A stretch of DNA of 26,695 nt. It comes from CAYZEZ01 sp964477295 (GTDB lineage Bacteria > Bacteroidota > Bacteroidia > Bacteroidales > SM23-62). Under the pieces are notes generated by a model. That model ran no database searches and had not been told where the DNA came from. It saw only the letters and a list, made by a program, of their open reading frames with translations. The DNA lies in assembly GCA_964477295.1 (NCBI GenBank), contig CAYZEZ010000023.1:1-26695 (forward strand), in the 5' to 3' direction. The translations under genes were made by a program, and so were the position numbers. Of this stretch, positions 18,470 to 24,795 are shown in pieces. Each line of letters opens with the position of its first letter. Position 1 is the stretch's first letter.

Positions 18470-18545
18470 TTGCGCCAGACTTATTATTCAAACCAATCCT
18501 TCAAGGTTTTTTTCAAACCCGTAAATATAAGACTATTCAAATAAA

Positions 18546-19784
18546 TTAATCAAATTCGGCCTTCAATATTTGAATTACATCCTTTATCGTTTCTTCTTCT
18601 AAATCAGTTCTTTTAACCAGATCTTCCATTGACAGGTCGAGTACACTTTTAGCCGTATCGCATCCGATCGATTTAAATTCATCGATGACCCAGCTTTCAA
18701 TTTCATCTGCAAACTCCTCAAGATTAACATCTTCCTCATCTTCTGCCACGGCTTCGCGATACACATCAATCTCATAATCTGTCAACTGGCTGGCAAGGCG
18801 AATATTAAGTCCTCCCTTACCTATAGCCAGTGAAACTTCGTTGGGTTTAAGGTATACTTCGGCAGTATTATTCTCATCATTGATCTTTATGCTTGTGATC
18901 TTTGCAGGGCTCAGCGACCTTTGAATGAACAATTGGGTATTCGTAGTGAAATTGATCACATCGATGTTTTCATTTTTTAACTCCCTTACGATGCCATGTA
19001 TACGAGATCCTTTCATCCCGACGCACGCTCCTACAGGATCGATCCTCTCATCATAAGATTCAACGGCTACTTTAGCCCTTTCACCCGGGATCCTGACAAT
19101 TTTTTTAATCGTGATGAGTCCATCGAATATTTCCGGCACTTCGAGTTCGAATAACCGCTCCAGGAAAACCGGTGATGTTCTCGAAAGTATGATCAACGGA
19201 TTGTTATTCCTCATCTCCACCTTTATGACCACTGCCCGGATGGTATCTCCTTTGCGGAAATAATCTGAAGGTATTTGATCAGATTTGGGCAGGATGAGTT
19301 CGTTGCCTTCATCATCAAGCACAAGTATTTCTCTTTTCCAAACCTGGTAAACTTCCCCTGTGATAATTTCACCGATCCTGTCTTTGTATTTCGCATATAC
19401 ATTATTCTTCTCCAGGTCAAGGATCCTTGAAGTCAGGTTCTGCCTCAGGCTTAAAATGGCACGGCGGCCAAAGTCATGCAGCCTAACCTCATCCGTTACA
19501 TCTTCCCCGATTTCATAATCCTCATCAATTTTTTTTGCATCCGATAAAGCAATCTGAATATTTGGATCTTCCACTTCCTTGTCCTCAACCACTTCGCGGT
19601 TTCTCCAAATCTCAAAATCGCCCTTATCGATATTGATGATTATGTCAAAGTTTTCATCTGTGCCATAGCGCTTTAATAACATGCTCTTAAAAACATCTTC
19701 CAGCACTGTCATCATGGTCGCCCTGTCAATATTTTTCAGTTCTTTGAACTCAGAAAAAGTATCAATCAGGTTAATGCTTTCCAT
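18546..19784 (-). CDS. nusA: Transcription termination/antitermination factor NusA
   Basis: NusA binds RNA polymerase and nascent RNA, modulating pausing, termination and antitermination. At 412 residues it is shorter than E. coli NusA (495). The N-terminal polymerase-binding domain occupies about 1-125, the S1 domain about 130-200 (IGEITGEVYQVWKREILVL), KH1 about 205-285 (GACVGMKGSRIHGIVREL) and KH2 about 285-350 (LAIGKGGLNIRLASQLTDYE). After an acidic linker, one helix-hairpin-helix repeat remains (about 360-412, TDLEEETIKDVIQILKAEF) instead of the two acidic repeats of Proteobacteria. An AGGGAG Shine-Dalgarno-like sequence lies about 10 nt before the ATG, which is unusual here and supports this start. 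It follows rimP by 18 nt. Confidence 0.96.
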   Translation of the reverse strand: MESINLIDTFSEFKELKNIDRATMMTVLEDVFKSMLLKRYGTDENFDIIINIDKGDFEIWRNREVVEDKEVEDPNIQIALSDAKKIDEDYEIGEDVTDEVRLHDFGRRAILSLRQNLTSRILDLEKNNVYAKYKDRIGEIITGEVYQVWKREILVLDDEGNELILPKSDQIPSDYFRKGDTIRAVVIKVEMRNNNPLIILSRTSPVFLERLFELEVPEIFDGLITIKKIVRIPGERAKVAVESYDERIDPVGACVGMKGSRIHGIVRELKNENIDVINFTTNTQLFIQRSLSPAKITSIKINDENNTAEVYLKPNEVSLAIGKGGLNIRLASQLTDYEIDVYREAVAEDEEDVNLEEFADEIESWVIDEFKSIGCDTAKSVLDLSMEDLVKRTDLEEETIKDVIQILKAEFD

Positions 19785-19802
19785 TGCTTTTTCTCCCTTT
19801 TT

Positions 19803-20261
19803 TTAAAATTTAATAATAACTTTAGTCGATTGAATCTCATCAAATGAGATCTTCTTATCTTCAATCTGCTTCACTTTCTTTTTGTCACTCTTTACCCTCC
19901 CCGAAATACGAACAATAATGAATTCTTCATCGGCAGTTATCAGTTCCCCTGTATAATTCTCATTATCATTGGTAACTACAGTAACCTCCCGTCCGATGTT
20001 CTGAACGTATTGCTGAAAAACTTTCAATGGGGAACCTACTCCAGGTGAAGACACCTCCAGCTCAAAATCTTCCCCGTCCCTGTCCAGCTCCGATTCAAGG
20101 TATTTGCTGACCTTCACACATTCATCCATCTTAATCCCCTTCTCATTGTCGATCAATACCTTAATACGATTATCTGACCTGATCGATAGGTCAACCAGGA
20201 ACATACCCGATTGTTCAAGAACCGGCATTAAAACAGACTTTATTTTTTCGATCTTATACAA
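19803..20261 (-). CDS. rimP: Ribosome maturation factor RimP
   Basis: RimP is needed for 30S subunit assembly. I start it at TTG 20261 (152 residues). The frame can be read from ATG 20312 (169 residues), but those first 17 residues overlap a GNRA-capped hairpin (20281-20296), and that ATG would lie only about 10 nt from the predicted transcription start. From TTG 20261 the FLVDLSI block begins at residue 21, as I recall it does in Bacteroides RimP. A second TTG at 20273 is also possible. The N-terminal alpha/beta domain has NRIKVLIDNEKGI and EDFELEVSSPGVGSPLKVFQ; the C-terminal SH3-like domain (about 85-152) has NYTGELITADEEFIIV. It is the first gene of the rimP-nusA-infB operon. Confidence 0.9.
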   Translation of the reverse strand: MYKIEKIKSVLMPVLEQSGMFLVDLSIRSDNRIKVLIDNEKGIKMDECVKVSKYLESELDRDGEDFELEVSSPGVGSPLKVFQQYVQNIGREVTVVTNDNENYTGELITADEEFIIVRISGRVKSDKKKVKQIEDKKISFDEIQSTKVIIKF

Positions 20262-20280
20262 GCCGTATGTCAATAAAATA

Positions 20281-20297
20281 GGGGACTTACGTCCCCC
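20281..20297 (-). promoter_or_regulatory. GNRA-capped hairpin in the rimP leader
   Basis: Read on the minus strand, GGGGAC-GTAA-GTCCCC is a perfect 6-bp GC-rich stem closed by a GUAA tetraloop of the GNRA class. It can be lengthened by a G-U and a U-A pair. It lies between the predicted transcription start (about 20322) and the preferred rimP start (20261), about 20 nt upstream of the latter. It is a candidate cis-regulatory RNA element or RNA-stability cap for the operon. Confidence 0.6.
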
Positions 20298-20328
20298 AAT
20301 CACCAAAAACATCCCTTCTGTCGAGTTG

Positions 20329-20359
20329 CAAAAGTATGAATAATCACTGAATATTCAAA
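20329..20359 (-). promoter_or_regulatory. Bacteroidota-type promoter of rimP-nusA-infB
   Basis: On the minus strand, TTTG (20359-20356) is followed after exactly 19 nt by TACTTTTG (20336-20329). This matches the Bacteroidota primary sigma consensus TTTG-N19-21-TAnnTTTG at every fixed position. Transcription would begin near 20322, giving a leader of about 60 nt to TTG 20261. It is the only full match I found in the window. Confidence 0.7.
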
Positions 20360-20467
20360 ATCTTGTCTTATGCCTGTTATCAGTACATTTCAGGTGATTT
20401 AAATTATTAGATGATGTGGATCATTCCCTATGGATACTTTTTTTTACCTTTATTCCGTTTATATCAG

Positions 20468-21775
20468 ATGTACAAGTTGGACAAATCCACTTCAACCATA
20501 GTGAGCAACCATACTTCCAACAAGAGGAAAATTATCAACGATCCTGTTCATGGTTTTATACAAATTAACGCGGATATCCTTTTTGATATTATAGAAAATC
20601 CTCATTTTCAGAGACTTCGAAGAATAAAGCAACTTGGACTGACACATTATGTTTATCCCGGCGCCACGCATTCACGCTTTCAGCATGCCCTCGGATCATT
20701 TCATTTAATGAATACTGCAATCAATGTATTGAGACAAAAAGGGCATGAGATCACCATAGACGAAGAGGAGGCTGCCAGCCTCGCAATTTTGTTGCATGAT
20801 GTTGGTCATGGTCCATTTTCACACACCCTCGAAAGCACCATAATTCAGGGTATTCATCATGAACAATTGTCACTGTTGTTTATGCATTCCATAAACCGGG
20901 AAATGAATGGAGCGCTCGACCTGGCAATATCTGTTTTCAGGAATGAATACCATAAAAAATTCCTGCATCAGCTGGTTGCCAGTCAGTTGGATATGGACCG
21001 GCTCGATTACCTGAAAAGAGACAGCTATTTTACCGGTGTTACTGAAGGTGTTATTGGATCCGACAGGATAGTGAGGATGCTCAATGTTGTTGATGACAAA
21101 CTGGTGGTTGATATCAAAGGCATTTATTCAGTTGAAAAATTCCTGATTGCCCGTCGTCTTATGTACTGGCAGGTATATTTTCATAAGGCAGCCATTGCAG
21201 CCGAGTTGCTTCTCCAGAAAATATTGATCCGGGCACGTTCACTGGCATTGATGGATGATGATGTTTTCTGCTCCACGCCCCTGAGGTTTTTTCTATACAA
21301 CAAGGTGGAGCAGGCTGATTTTCAAGGAACAAACGATATAAGCCGGGCGGATGAACAGCAGGATGCATTGAGCCTTTTTGCCCGTTTGGATGATAATGAT
21401 ATCATGACCTCGGTAAAAGAATGGATCAACCATCGTGATCCGGTGCTTTCAAGAATGTGTTACAACCTGACAAACAGGAATCTATGCAGAATTGACCTGC
21501 AATCAGAACCTTTTTCCCTGGAATCGGTTGAGAAAATCAGGAGGGCCGTACAGGAAAGATATGAAATAAAGGATGATGAAGTGAATTTCTTTGTCGAAAC
21601 AAATACCATTTCCAACAGTGCATACAGTGCTTTGGACGATAAAATCCAAATCAGGTATAACGACGGGTCACTTAAAGACATATCCGAGGCATCAGAACTG
21701 TTAAATCCTTCTGCACTTTCGGGAGCAACAACGAAACATTATTTGTACTTTCCTAAAGAGGTGAAAATTGACTAA
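20468..21775 (+). CDS. HD-domain phosphohydrolase (COG1078-like)
   Basis: This is a predicted metal-dependent HD-superfamily phosphohydrolase, related to dNTP triphosphohydrolase-like proteins; the true substrate is unknown. The family opening KRKIINDPVHGFIQI is followed by metal-site residues: H73 in THSRFQHALG and the H110-D111 pair in LLHDVGHGPFSH. A further DRLDYLKRDSYFTG block, typical of the family, carries the later aspartate. From ATG 20468 the protein has 435 residues. ATG 20411 would add 19 hydrophobic residues (MMWIIPYGYFFLPLFRLYQ), unlikely for a soluble enzyme, so I prefer 20468, but the choice is not certain. It is divergent from rimP and upstream of lpxD, a neighbourhood I recall from other Bacteroidota. 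The stop codon lies within a short repeat tract. Confidence 0.88.
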   Translation: MYKLDKSTSTIVSNHTSNKRKIINDPVHGFIQINADILFDIIENPHFQRLRRIKQLGLTHYVYPGATHSRFQHALGSFHLMNTAINVLRQKGHEITIDEEEAASLAILLHDVGHGPFSHTLESTIIQGIHHEQLSLLFMHSINREMNGALDLAISVFRNEYHKKFLHQLVASQLDMDRLDYLKRDSYFTGVTEGVIGSDRIVRMLNVVDDKLVVDIKGIYSVEKFLIARRLMYWQVYFHKAAIAAELLLQKILIRARSLALMDDDVFCSTPLRFFLYNKVEQADFQGTNDISRADEQQDALSLFARLDDNDIMTSVKEWINHRDPVLSRMCYNLTNRNLCRIDLQSEPFSLESVEKIRRAVQERYEIKDDEVNFFVETNTISNSAYSALDDKIQIRYNDGSLKDISEASELLNPSALSGATTKHYLYFPKEVKID

Positions 21776-21805
21776 CTTGACTAGATTGAGCTAAATTGAC
21801 TAAAA
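21768..21805 (+). repeat. 9/10-nt-period tract, TTGACTAAA units
   Basis: The units are TTGACTAAC, TTGACTAGA, TTGAGCTAAA and TTGACTAAAA, with lengths 9, 9, 10 and 10. The first unit supplies the last codons and the TAA stop of the HD-domain gene. It is the same unit as at 3516-3552, in the opposite orientation. Confidence 0.65.
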
Positions 21806-21829
21806 TTTTGTATTAACTTATTAGAAGAT

Positions 21830-21864
21830 ACCTGGCAACTAGTACCTAGTAACTAGCAACTTAG
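21830..21864 (+). repeat. Degenerate 7-nt-period tract (AACTAGT type) upstream of lpxD
   Basis: Five consecutive heptads are ACCTGGC, AACTAGT, ACCTAGT, AACTAGC and AACTTAG. The tract ends 31 nt before the lpxD ATG. Its sequence and polarity closely resemble the tract just upstream of lpxA (24756-24790). Confidence 0.7.
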
Positions 21865-21895
21865 ATTTTGAATATGTATTAAATTTGATAAAACC

Positions 21896-22933
21896 ATGGA
21901 ATTTTCAGCCAAACAAATAGCAGAACTTGTACAGGGAGAGATCGTTGGGAATCCGGATACCAAAGTGAACAATGTTTCAAAGATAGAGGAGGGGAAGCCG
22001 GGGACCTTGTCTTTTCTTGCCAATCCCAAGTATGAGAAATATATTTATGAGACAAGTTCATCGATAATATTAATAAATGAATCATTCGAACCAGAGAAAC
22101 CAATTTCAGCAACCCTTATCAAAGTGAAAAATGCGTATGATGCTTTTGCCAGACTACTGGAACTGTATGATCAGATGAAACCAAAGAAACAAGGCATCAG
22201 CCCGATGGCCAGCATCCACGATACGTCAGAAGTAGCTGAAGATGCCTATATTGGTGATTTCGTCTGCATTTCACAAGATGCTAAGATTGGTAAAAATGTT
22301 AAGATCTATCCCCAGGTTTATTTAGGAGATAATACTGAAGTGGGTGACAATACTATTATATATCCCGGGGTGAAGGTCTATAGCGATTGTAAGATAGGTG
22401 CCAACTGCATCATCCACGGAGGGGTTATCATTGGTTCTGACGGATTTGGATTTGCCGGCCAGGAAGAGCGACATTATAAGAAAATCCCCCAGCTGGGCAA
22501 TGTAGTAATCGAGGATGAAGTTGAAATTGGAGCCAACGTGACCATAGACAGGGCGACAATGGGCTCAACAATCATAAGAAGGGGTGTAAAAATTGATAAC
22601 CTGATCCAGATAGCGCACAATGTGGAGATCGGTGAAGATACAGTGGTGATTGCCCAGGCAGGCATTGCCGGATCAACTAAGATCGGCAGGAAATGCATCA
22701 TAGCCGCACAGGCAGGTATTGTAGGTCACCTGGATATTGAAGATGAAGTGATCATTGGGGCACAGGCCGGAGTCTCACGCAGCCAGAAAAAAGGAGCCAT
22801 AGTCCTTGGGTCACCTGCATTCCCAATCAATGAATTCAGAAGATCAAGTGCAATTTTTAAAACCCTTCCTGAACTGCGCAATATGGTACTGGAATTGCAG
22901 CGGGAGGTAGCTAAACTTAGCAGTGAGCAGTGA
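21896..22933 (+). CDS. lpxD: UDP-3-O-(3-hydroxyacyl)glucosamine N-acyltransferase
   Basis: LpxD transfers a 3-hydroxyacyl chain from ACP to the 2-amino group of UDP-3-O-acylglucosamine, the third step of lipid A synthesis, at the cytoplasmic face. The protein has 345 residues. The N-terminal uridine-binding domain (about 1-100) begins MEFSAKQIAELVQGEIVGNP. A left-handed beta-helix of hexapeptide repeats runs from about 105 to 300 (IGKNVKIYPQVYLGDNTEVG). The catalytic histidine is H241 in LIQIAHNVEIGED, near the E. coli position 239. A short C-terminal helix follows. The last codons and the TGA stop are made of a 7-nt repeat (CAGTGAG twice), so the C-terminal SSEQ may be repeat-derived. It is the first of the three lpx genes here. 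Confidence 0.97.
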   Translation: MEFSAKQIAELVQGEIVGNPDTKVNNVSKIEEGKPGTLSFLANPKYEKYIYETSSSIILINESFEPEKPISATLIKVKNAYDAFARLLELYDQMKPKKQGISPMASIHDTSEVAEDAYIGDFVCISQDAKIGKNVKIYPQVYLGDNTEVGDNTIIYPGVKVYSDCKIGANCIIHGGVIIGSDGFGFAGQEERHYKKIPQLGNVVIEDEVEIGANVTIDRATMGSTIIRRGVKIDNLIQIAHNVEIGEDTVVIAQAGIAGSTKIGRKCIIAAQAGIVGHLDIEDEVIIGAQAGVSRSQKKGAIVLGSPAFPINEFRRSSAIFKTLPELRNMVLELQREVAKLSSEQ

Positions 22934-22955
22934 GTGGTAAGTGGCAGATGTGATG
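22921..22955 (+). repeat. 7-nt-period tract overlapping the lpxD stop (CAGTGAG type)
   Basis: Heptads CAGTGAG, CAGTGAG, TGGTAAG, TGGCAGA and TGTGATG run in register from inside the lpxD coding sequence into the gap. The lpxD TGA is part of the second unit. The reverse complement resembles the tract at 23014-23061. Confidence 0.6.
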
Positions 22956-23013
22956 AGGAAACAATTTAAAACAAATAATAGGATACCACACTCACCTCCC
23001 AAACCCTTTGCCC

Positions 23014-23061
23014 GCGACTCACGACTCACATCGATTTACGATTCACGACTCACGGTTCACG
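23014..23061 (+). repeat. 7-nt-period tract (ACTCACG type) upstream of lpxC
   Basis: Units GCGACTC, ACGACTC, then after one 6-nt step ATTTACG, ATTCACG, ACTCACG and GTTCACG. Read on the other strand it gives CGTGAGT units, like the CAGTGAG units at 22921. The two tracts therefore form a loose inverted pair. Confidence 0.6.
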
Positions 23062-23119
23062 ATTTTTTGTATATTGCGTGCTTTAAATTCTGTTGATACT
23101 AGAAACGTCAATGATACTA

Positions 23120-23162
23120 TTTTTTTTAATCATAAAATCACCAAAGTGATGATTAAAAAAAA
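23120..23162. terminator. 14-bp inverted repeat with T/A runs, possible bidirectional terminator
   Basis: Eight T followed by AATCAT (23120-23133) is exactly mirrored by ATGATT followed by eight A (23149-23162), with a 15-nt loop. Within the loop region ATCAC can alternatively pair with GTGAT. The flanking T and A runs resemble a bidirectional terminator, but the stem is AT-rich and an operator role is equally possible. Confidence 0.4.
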
Positions 23163-23184
23163 TCATACGAGAGCAAAGCGGTTG

Positions 23185-23200
23185 TCCCGGGTACTCGGGA
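23185..23200 (+). terminator. Small GC-rich hairpin followed by T-rich sequence
   Basis: TCCCG pairs with CGGGA, and an inner G-T wobble closes a GTAC loop. TTCTCAAATTTTT follows. It lies 58 nt before the lpxC start and could be a weak intrinsic terminator or attenuator; the stem is short. Confidence 0.3.
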
Positions 23201-23258
23201 TTCTCAAATTTTTAATGAATTTATTTTTCAGATAATTACAAGAATTTAAACGGATGAA

Positions 23259-24647
23259 ATGGCCAAAAAGCAGAAAACACTTAGCAAACCTGTAAGTTTC
23301 TCTGGAAGGGGTCTGCATACAGGTGTGGAGGTTGAGATGACACTTTCACCTGCACCGGAAGATCACGGGTTTCAATTTGTCCGCACCGATCTTAATGACA
23401 GACCTGTTATCAAGGCTTTTGCTGAAAATGTTGTTGAAACTTCGAGGGGTACCACACTCGAAGAGGATGGGAACCGTGTGAGTACCATTGAACATGTAAT
23501 GGCATCATTGATGGGAACGGGTGTTGATAACTGCCTGATTGAAATGAATGGACCTGAAGCCCCCATCCTTGATGGCAGCTCAAAATATTTTACAGAAGAA
23601 ATCTTAAAGGCAGGCCTAAAGGAGCAGAATGAACCAAGATCTGTTTTTATTATTGAAGAAAAAATTGAATACAAGGATGAGAAAAACGGCATTGAGATAA
23701 TTGCTTATCCTGATGAAAAATTCAGCATAGACGTAAAGATAGATTATAACTCCAAGGTACTGGGTTTCCAGTATGCCAATATGGACAGTTACGATAACTT
23801 TGTTGAAGAACTGGCTCCGGCTCGTACATTCGTTTTTCTTCATGAGCTGGAATTCCTGTTGAAAAACAACCTGATCAAGGGAGGTGATGTGGATAATGCC
23901 ATTATAATAATCGACAGGAAGGTATCACAACCGGAACTCGACAGGTTAGCTGCCTTATTTAACAAACCCAAGGTAAAGGTTCAACCCGAGGGAGTTCTGA
24001 ATAATATAAAGCTGAATTTCAGCAATGAACCTGCACGTCATAAATTACTTGATATTTTGGGTGACCTCTCGCTGATTGGACAACCAATCCAGGGAAGGAT
24101 CATAGCAACGCGTCCCGGGCATTATGCCAATAACCAGTTTGCCCGCCTGGTTAGAAATATCATCAAAAAAGACAAAATAAAAAAAAAGGCCCCCAAGTAT
24201 GATCTGAACGAAGCACTCCTCGATGTAAATCAGATCATGGAAATCATGCCCCACCGTCATCCTTTCTTGCTTATTGACAGGATCCTTCACCAGGATGAAA
24301 AGACTGTTATCGGACTGAAAAATGTCACAATAAACGAAGGGTTTTTCCAGGGCCATTTCCCCAAAGAACCCGTTATGCCCGGTGTCCTCCAGGTTGAAGC
24401 CATGGCTCAGGTAGGCGGAATCCTTGTATTAAATACGGTTCCCGATCCCGAAAATTACAGCACTTACTTCCTCAAAATAGATAATGTAAAATTTAAGAAA
24501 AAGGTAGTTCCGGGTGACACCCTGGTTATCAAAATGGATCTTCTTGAACCCATCAGAAGAGGGATTGCCCATATGTTCGGTCAGGTCTTTGTCGGCGATA
24601 ATCTTGTATCCGAAGGAGACCTGATGGCCCAGATTGTGAAAGAATAA
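23259..24647 (+). CDS. lpxC/fabZ: Bifunctional LpxC deacetylase / FabZ dehydratase fusion
   Basis: This 462-residue fusion joins UDP-3-O-acyl-GlcNAc deacetylase (the committed lipid A step) to 3-hydroxyacyl-ACP dehydratase. In LpxC (about 1-305) the zinc ligands are H79 (STIEHVMAS), H261 and D265 (RHKLLDILGDLSLIG). A Lys-rich linker (IIKKDKIKKKAPKYD, about 303-317) leads to FabZ (about 320-462). There the catalytic histidine is H366 in FQGHFPKEPVMPG and the catalytic glutamate is E380 in QVEAMAQ. LpxC and FabZ draw on the same hydroxyacyl-ACP pool, so the fusion may balance lipid A against phospholipid synthesis; this is inference. The fusion is a known Bacteroidota feature and no frameshift is seen. 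Repeat tracts lie on both sides of the gene. Confidence 0.97.
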   Translation: MAKKQKTLSKPVSFSGRGLHTGVEVEMTLSPAPEDHGFQFVRTDLNDRPVIKAFAENVVETSRGTTLEEDGNRVSTIEHVMASLMGTGVDNCLIEMNGPEAPILDGSSKYFTEEILKAGLKEQNEPRSVFIIEEKIEYKDEKNGIEIIAYPDEKFSIDVKIDYNSKVLGFQYANMDSYDNFVEELAPARTFVFLHELEFLLKNNLIKGGDVDNAIIIIDRKVSQPELDRLAALFNKPKVKVQPEGVLNNIKLNFSNEPARHKLLDILGDLSLIGQPIQGRIIATRPGHYANNQFARLVRNIIKKDKIKKKAPKYDLNEALLDVNQIMEIMPHRHPFLLIDRILHQDEKTVIGLKNVTINEGFFQGHFPKEPVMPGVLQVEAMAQVGGILVLNTVPDPENYSTYFLKIDNVKFKKKVVPGDTLVIKMDLLEPIRRGIAHMFGQVFVGDNLVSEGDLMAQIVKE

Positions 24648-24649
24648 AT

Positions 24650-24677
24650 GTTGCTGGTTACTAGTTGCTAGTTAACG
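24650..24677 (-). repeat. 7-nt-period tract (GTTRCTA type) after lpxC-fabZ
   Basis: Heptads GTTGCTG, GTTACTA, GTTGCTA and GTTAACG begin 2 nt after the stop codon. Read on the minus strand they are TAGCAAC/TAGTAAC units, the reverse of the tract at 24756-24790. The two can pair imperfectly across about 80 nt. Confidence 0.65.
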
Positions 24678-24755
24678 AAATTATGTTTTAAAATCTATAT
24701 TTATTATACTATTCCAAATTCATAAAATCTTCTTTGAAGTAACAACTAACTCAAT

Positions 24756-24790
24756 ACCTAGTACCTAATAACCAGCACCTAGTAACTTAT
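24756..24790 (+). repeat. 7-nt-period tract (AACTAGT type) upstream of lpxA
   Basis: Five heptads are ACCTAGT, ACCTAAT, AACCAGC, ACCTAGT and AACTTAT; a further AACTAAC lies at 24744 out of register. The tract ends 5 nt before the lpxA ATG, so it occupies the place where a ribosome binding site would be. Confidence 0.7.
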
Positions 24791-24795
24791 ATTAC

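Larger units (their letters stand above)
22934..23258. other. Long lpxD-lpxC intergenic region (325 bp)
   Basis: This is the only gap over 300 bp in the window. It holds, in order, the end of one 7-nt-period tract, an AC-rich stretch, a second 7-nt-period tract in the opposite sense (23014-23061), a 14-bp inverted repeat (23120-23162), and a small GC-rich hairpin (23185-23200) followed by T-rich sequence. An open frame of 75 codons at 23008-23235 runs through the repeats and is not convincing. I see no full TTTG/TAnnTTTG promoter for lpxC. Confidence 0.6.

Noticed and set aside
21880..21887. TAAATTTG, exact match to the -7 consensus upstream of lpxD
   Set aside because: It has no TTTG at 19-21 nt upstream and would place the transcript start about 2 nt before the ATG; likely chance in AT-rich DNA.
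23008..23235. 75-codon open frame between lpxD and lpxC
   Set aside because: It runs through a 7-nt repeat tract and the AT-rich inverted repeat. The peptide is repeat-derived (HDSHRFTIHDSRFTI) and there is no ribosome site or homologue I recognise.
890..24790. CRISPR array as an explanation for the short periodic repeats
   Set aside because: The units are 7 or 9-10 nt with no spacers, and no cas gene is present.
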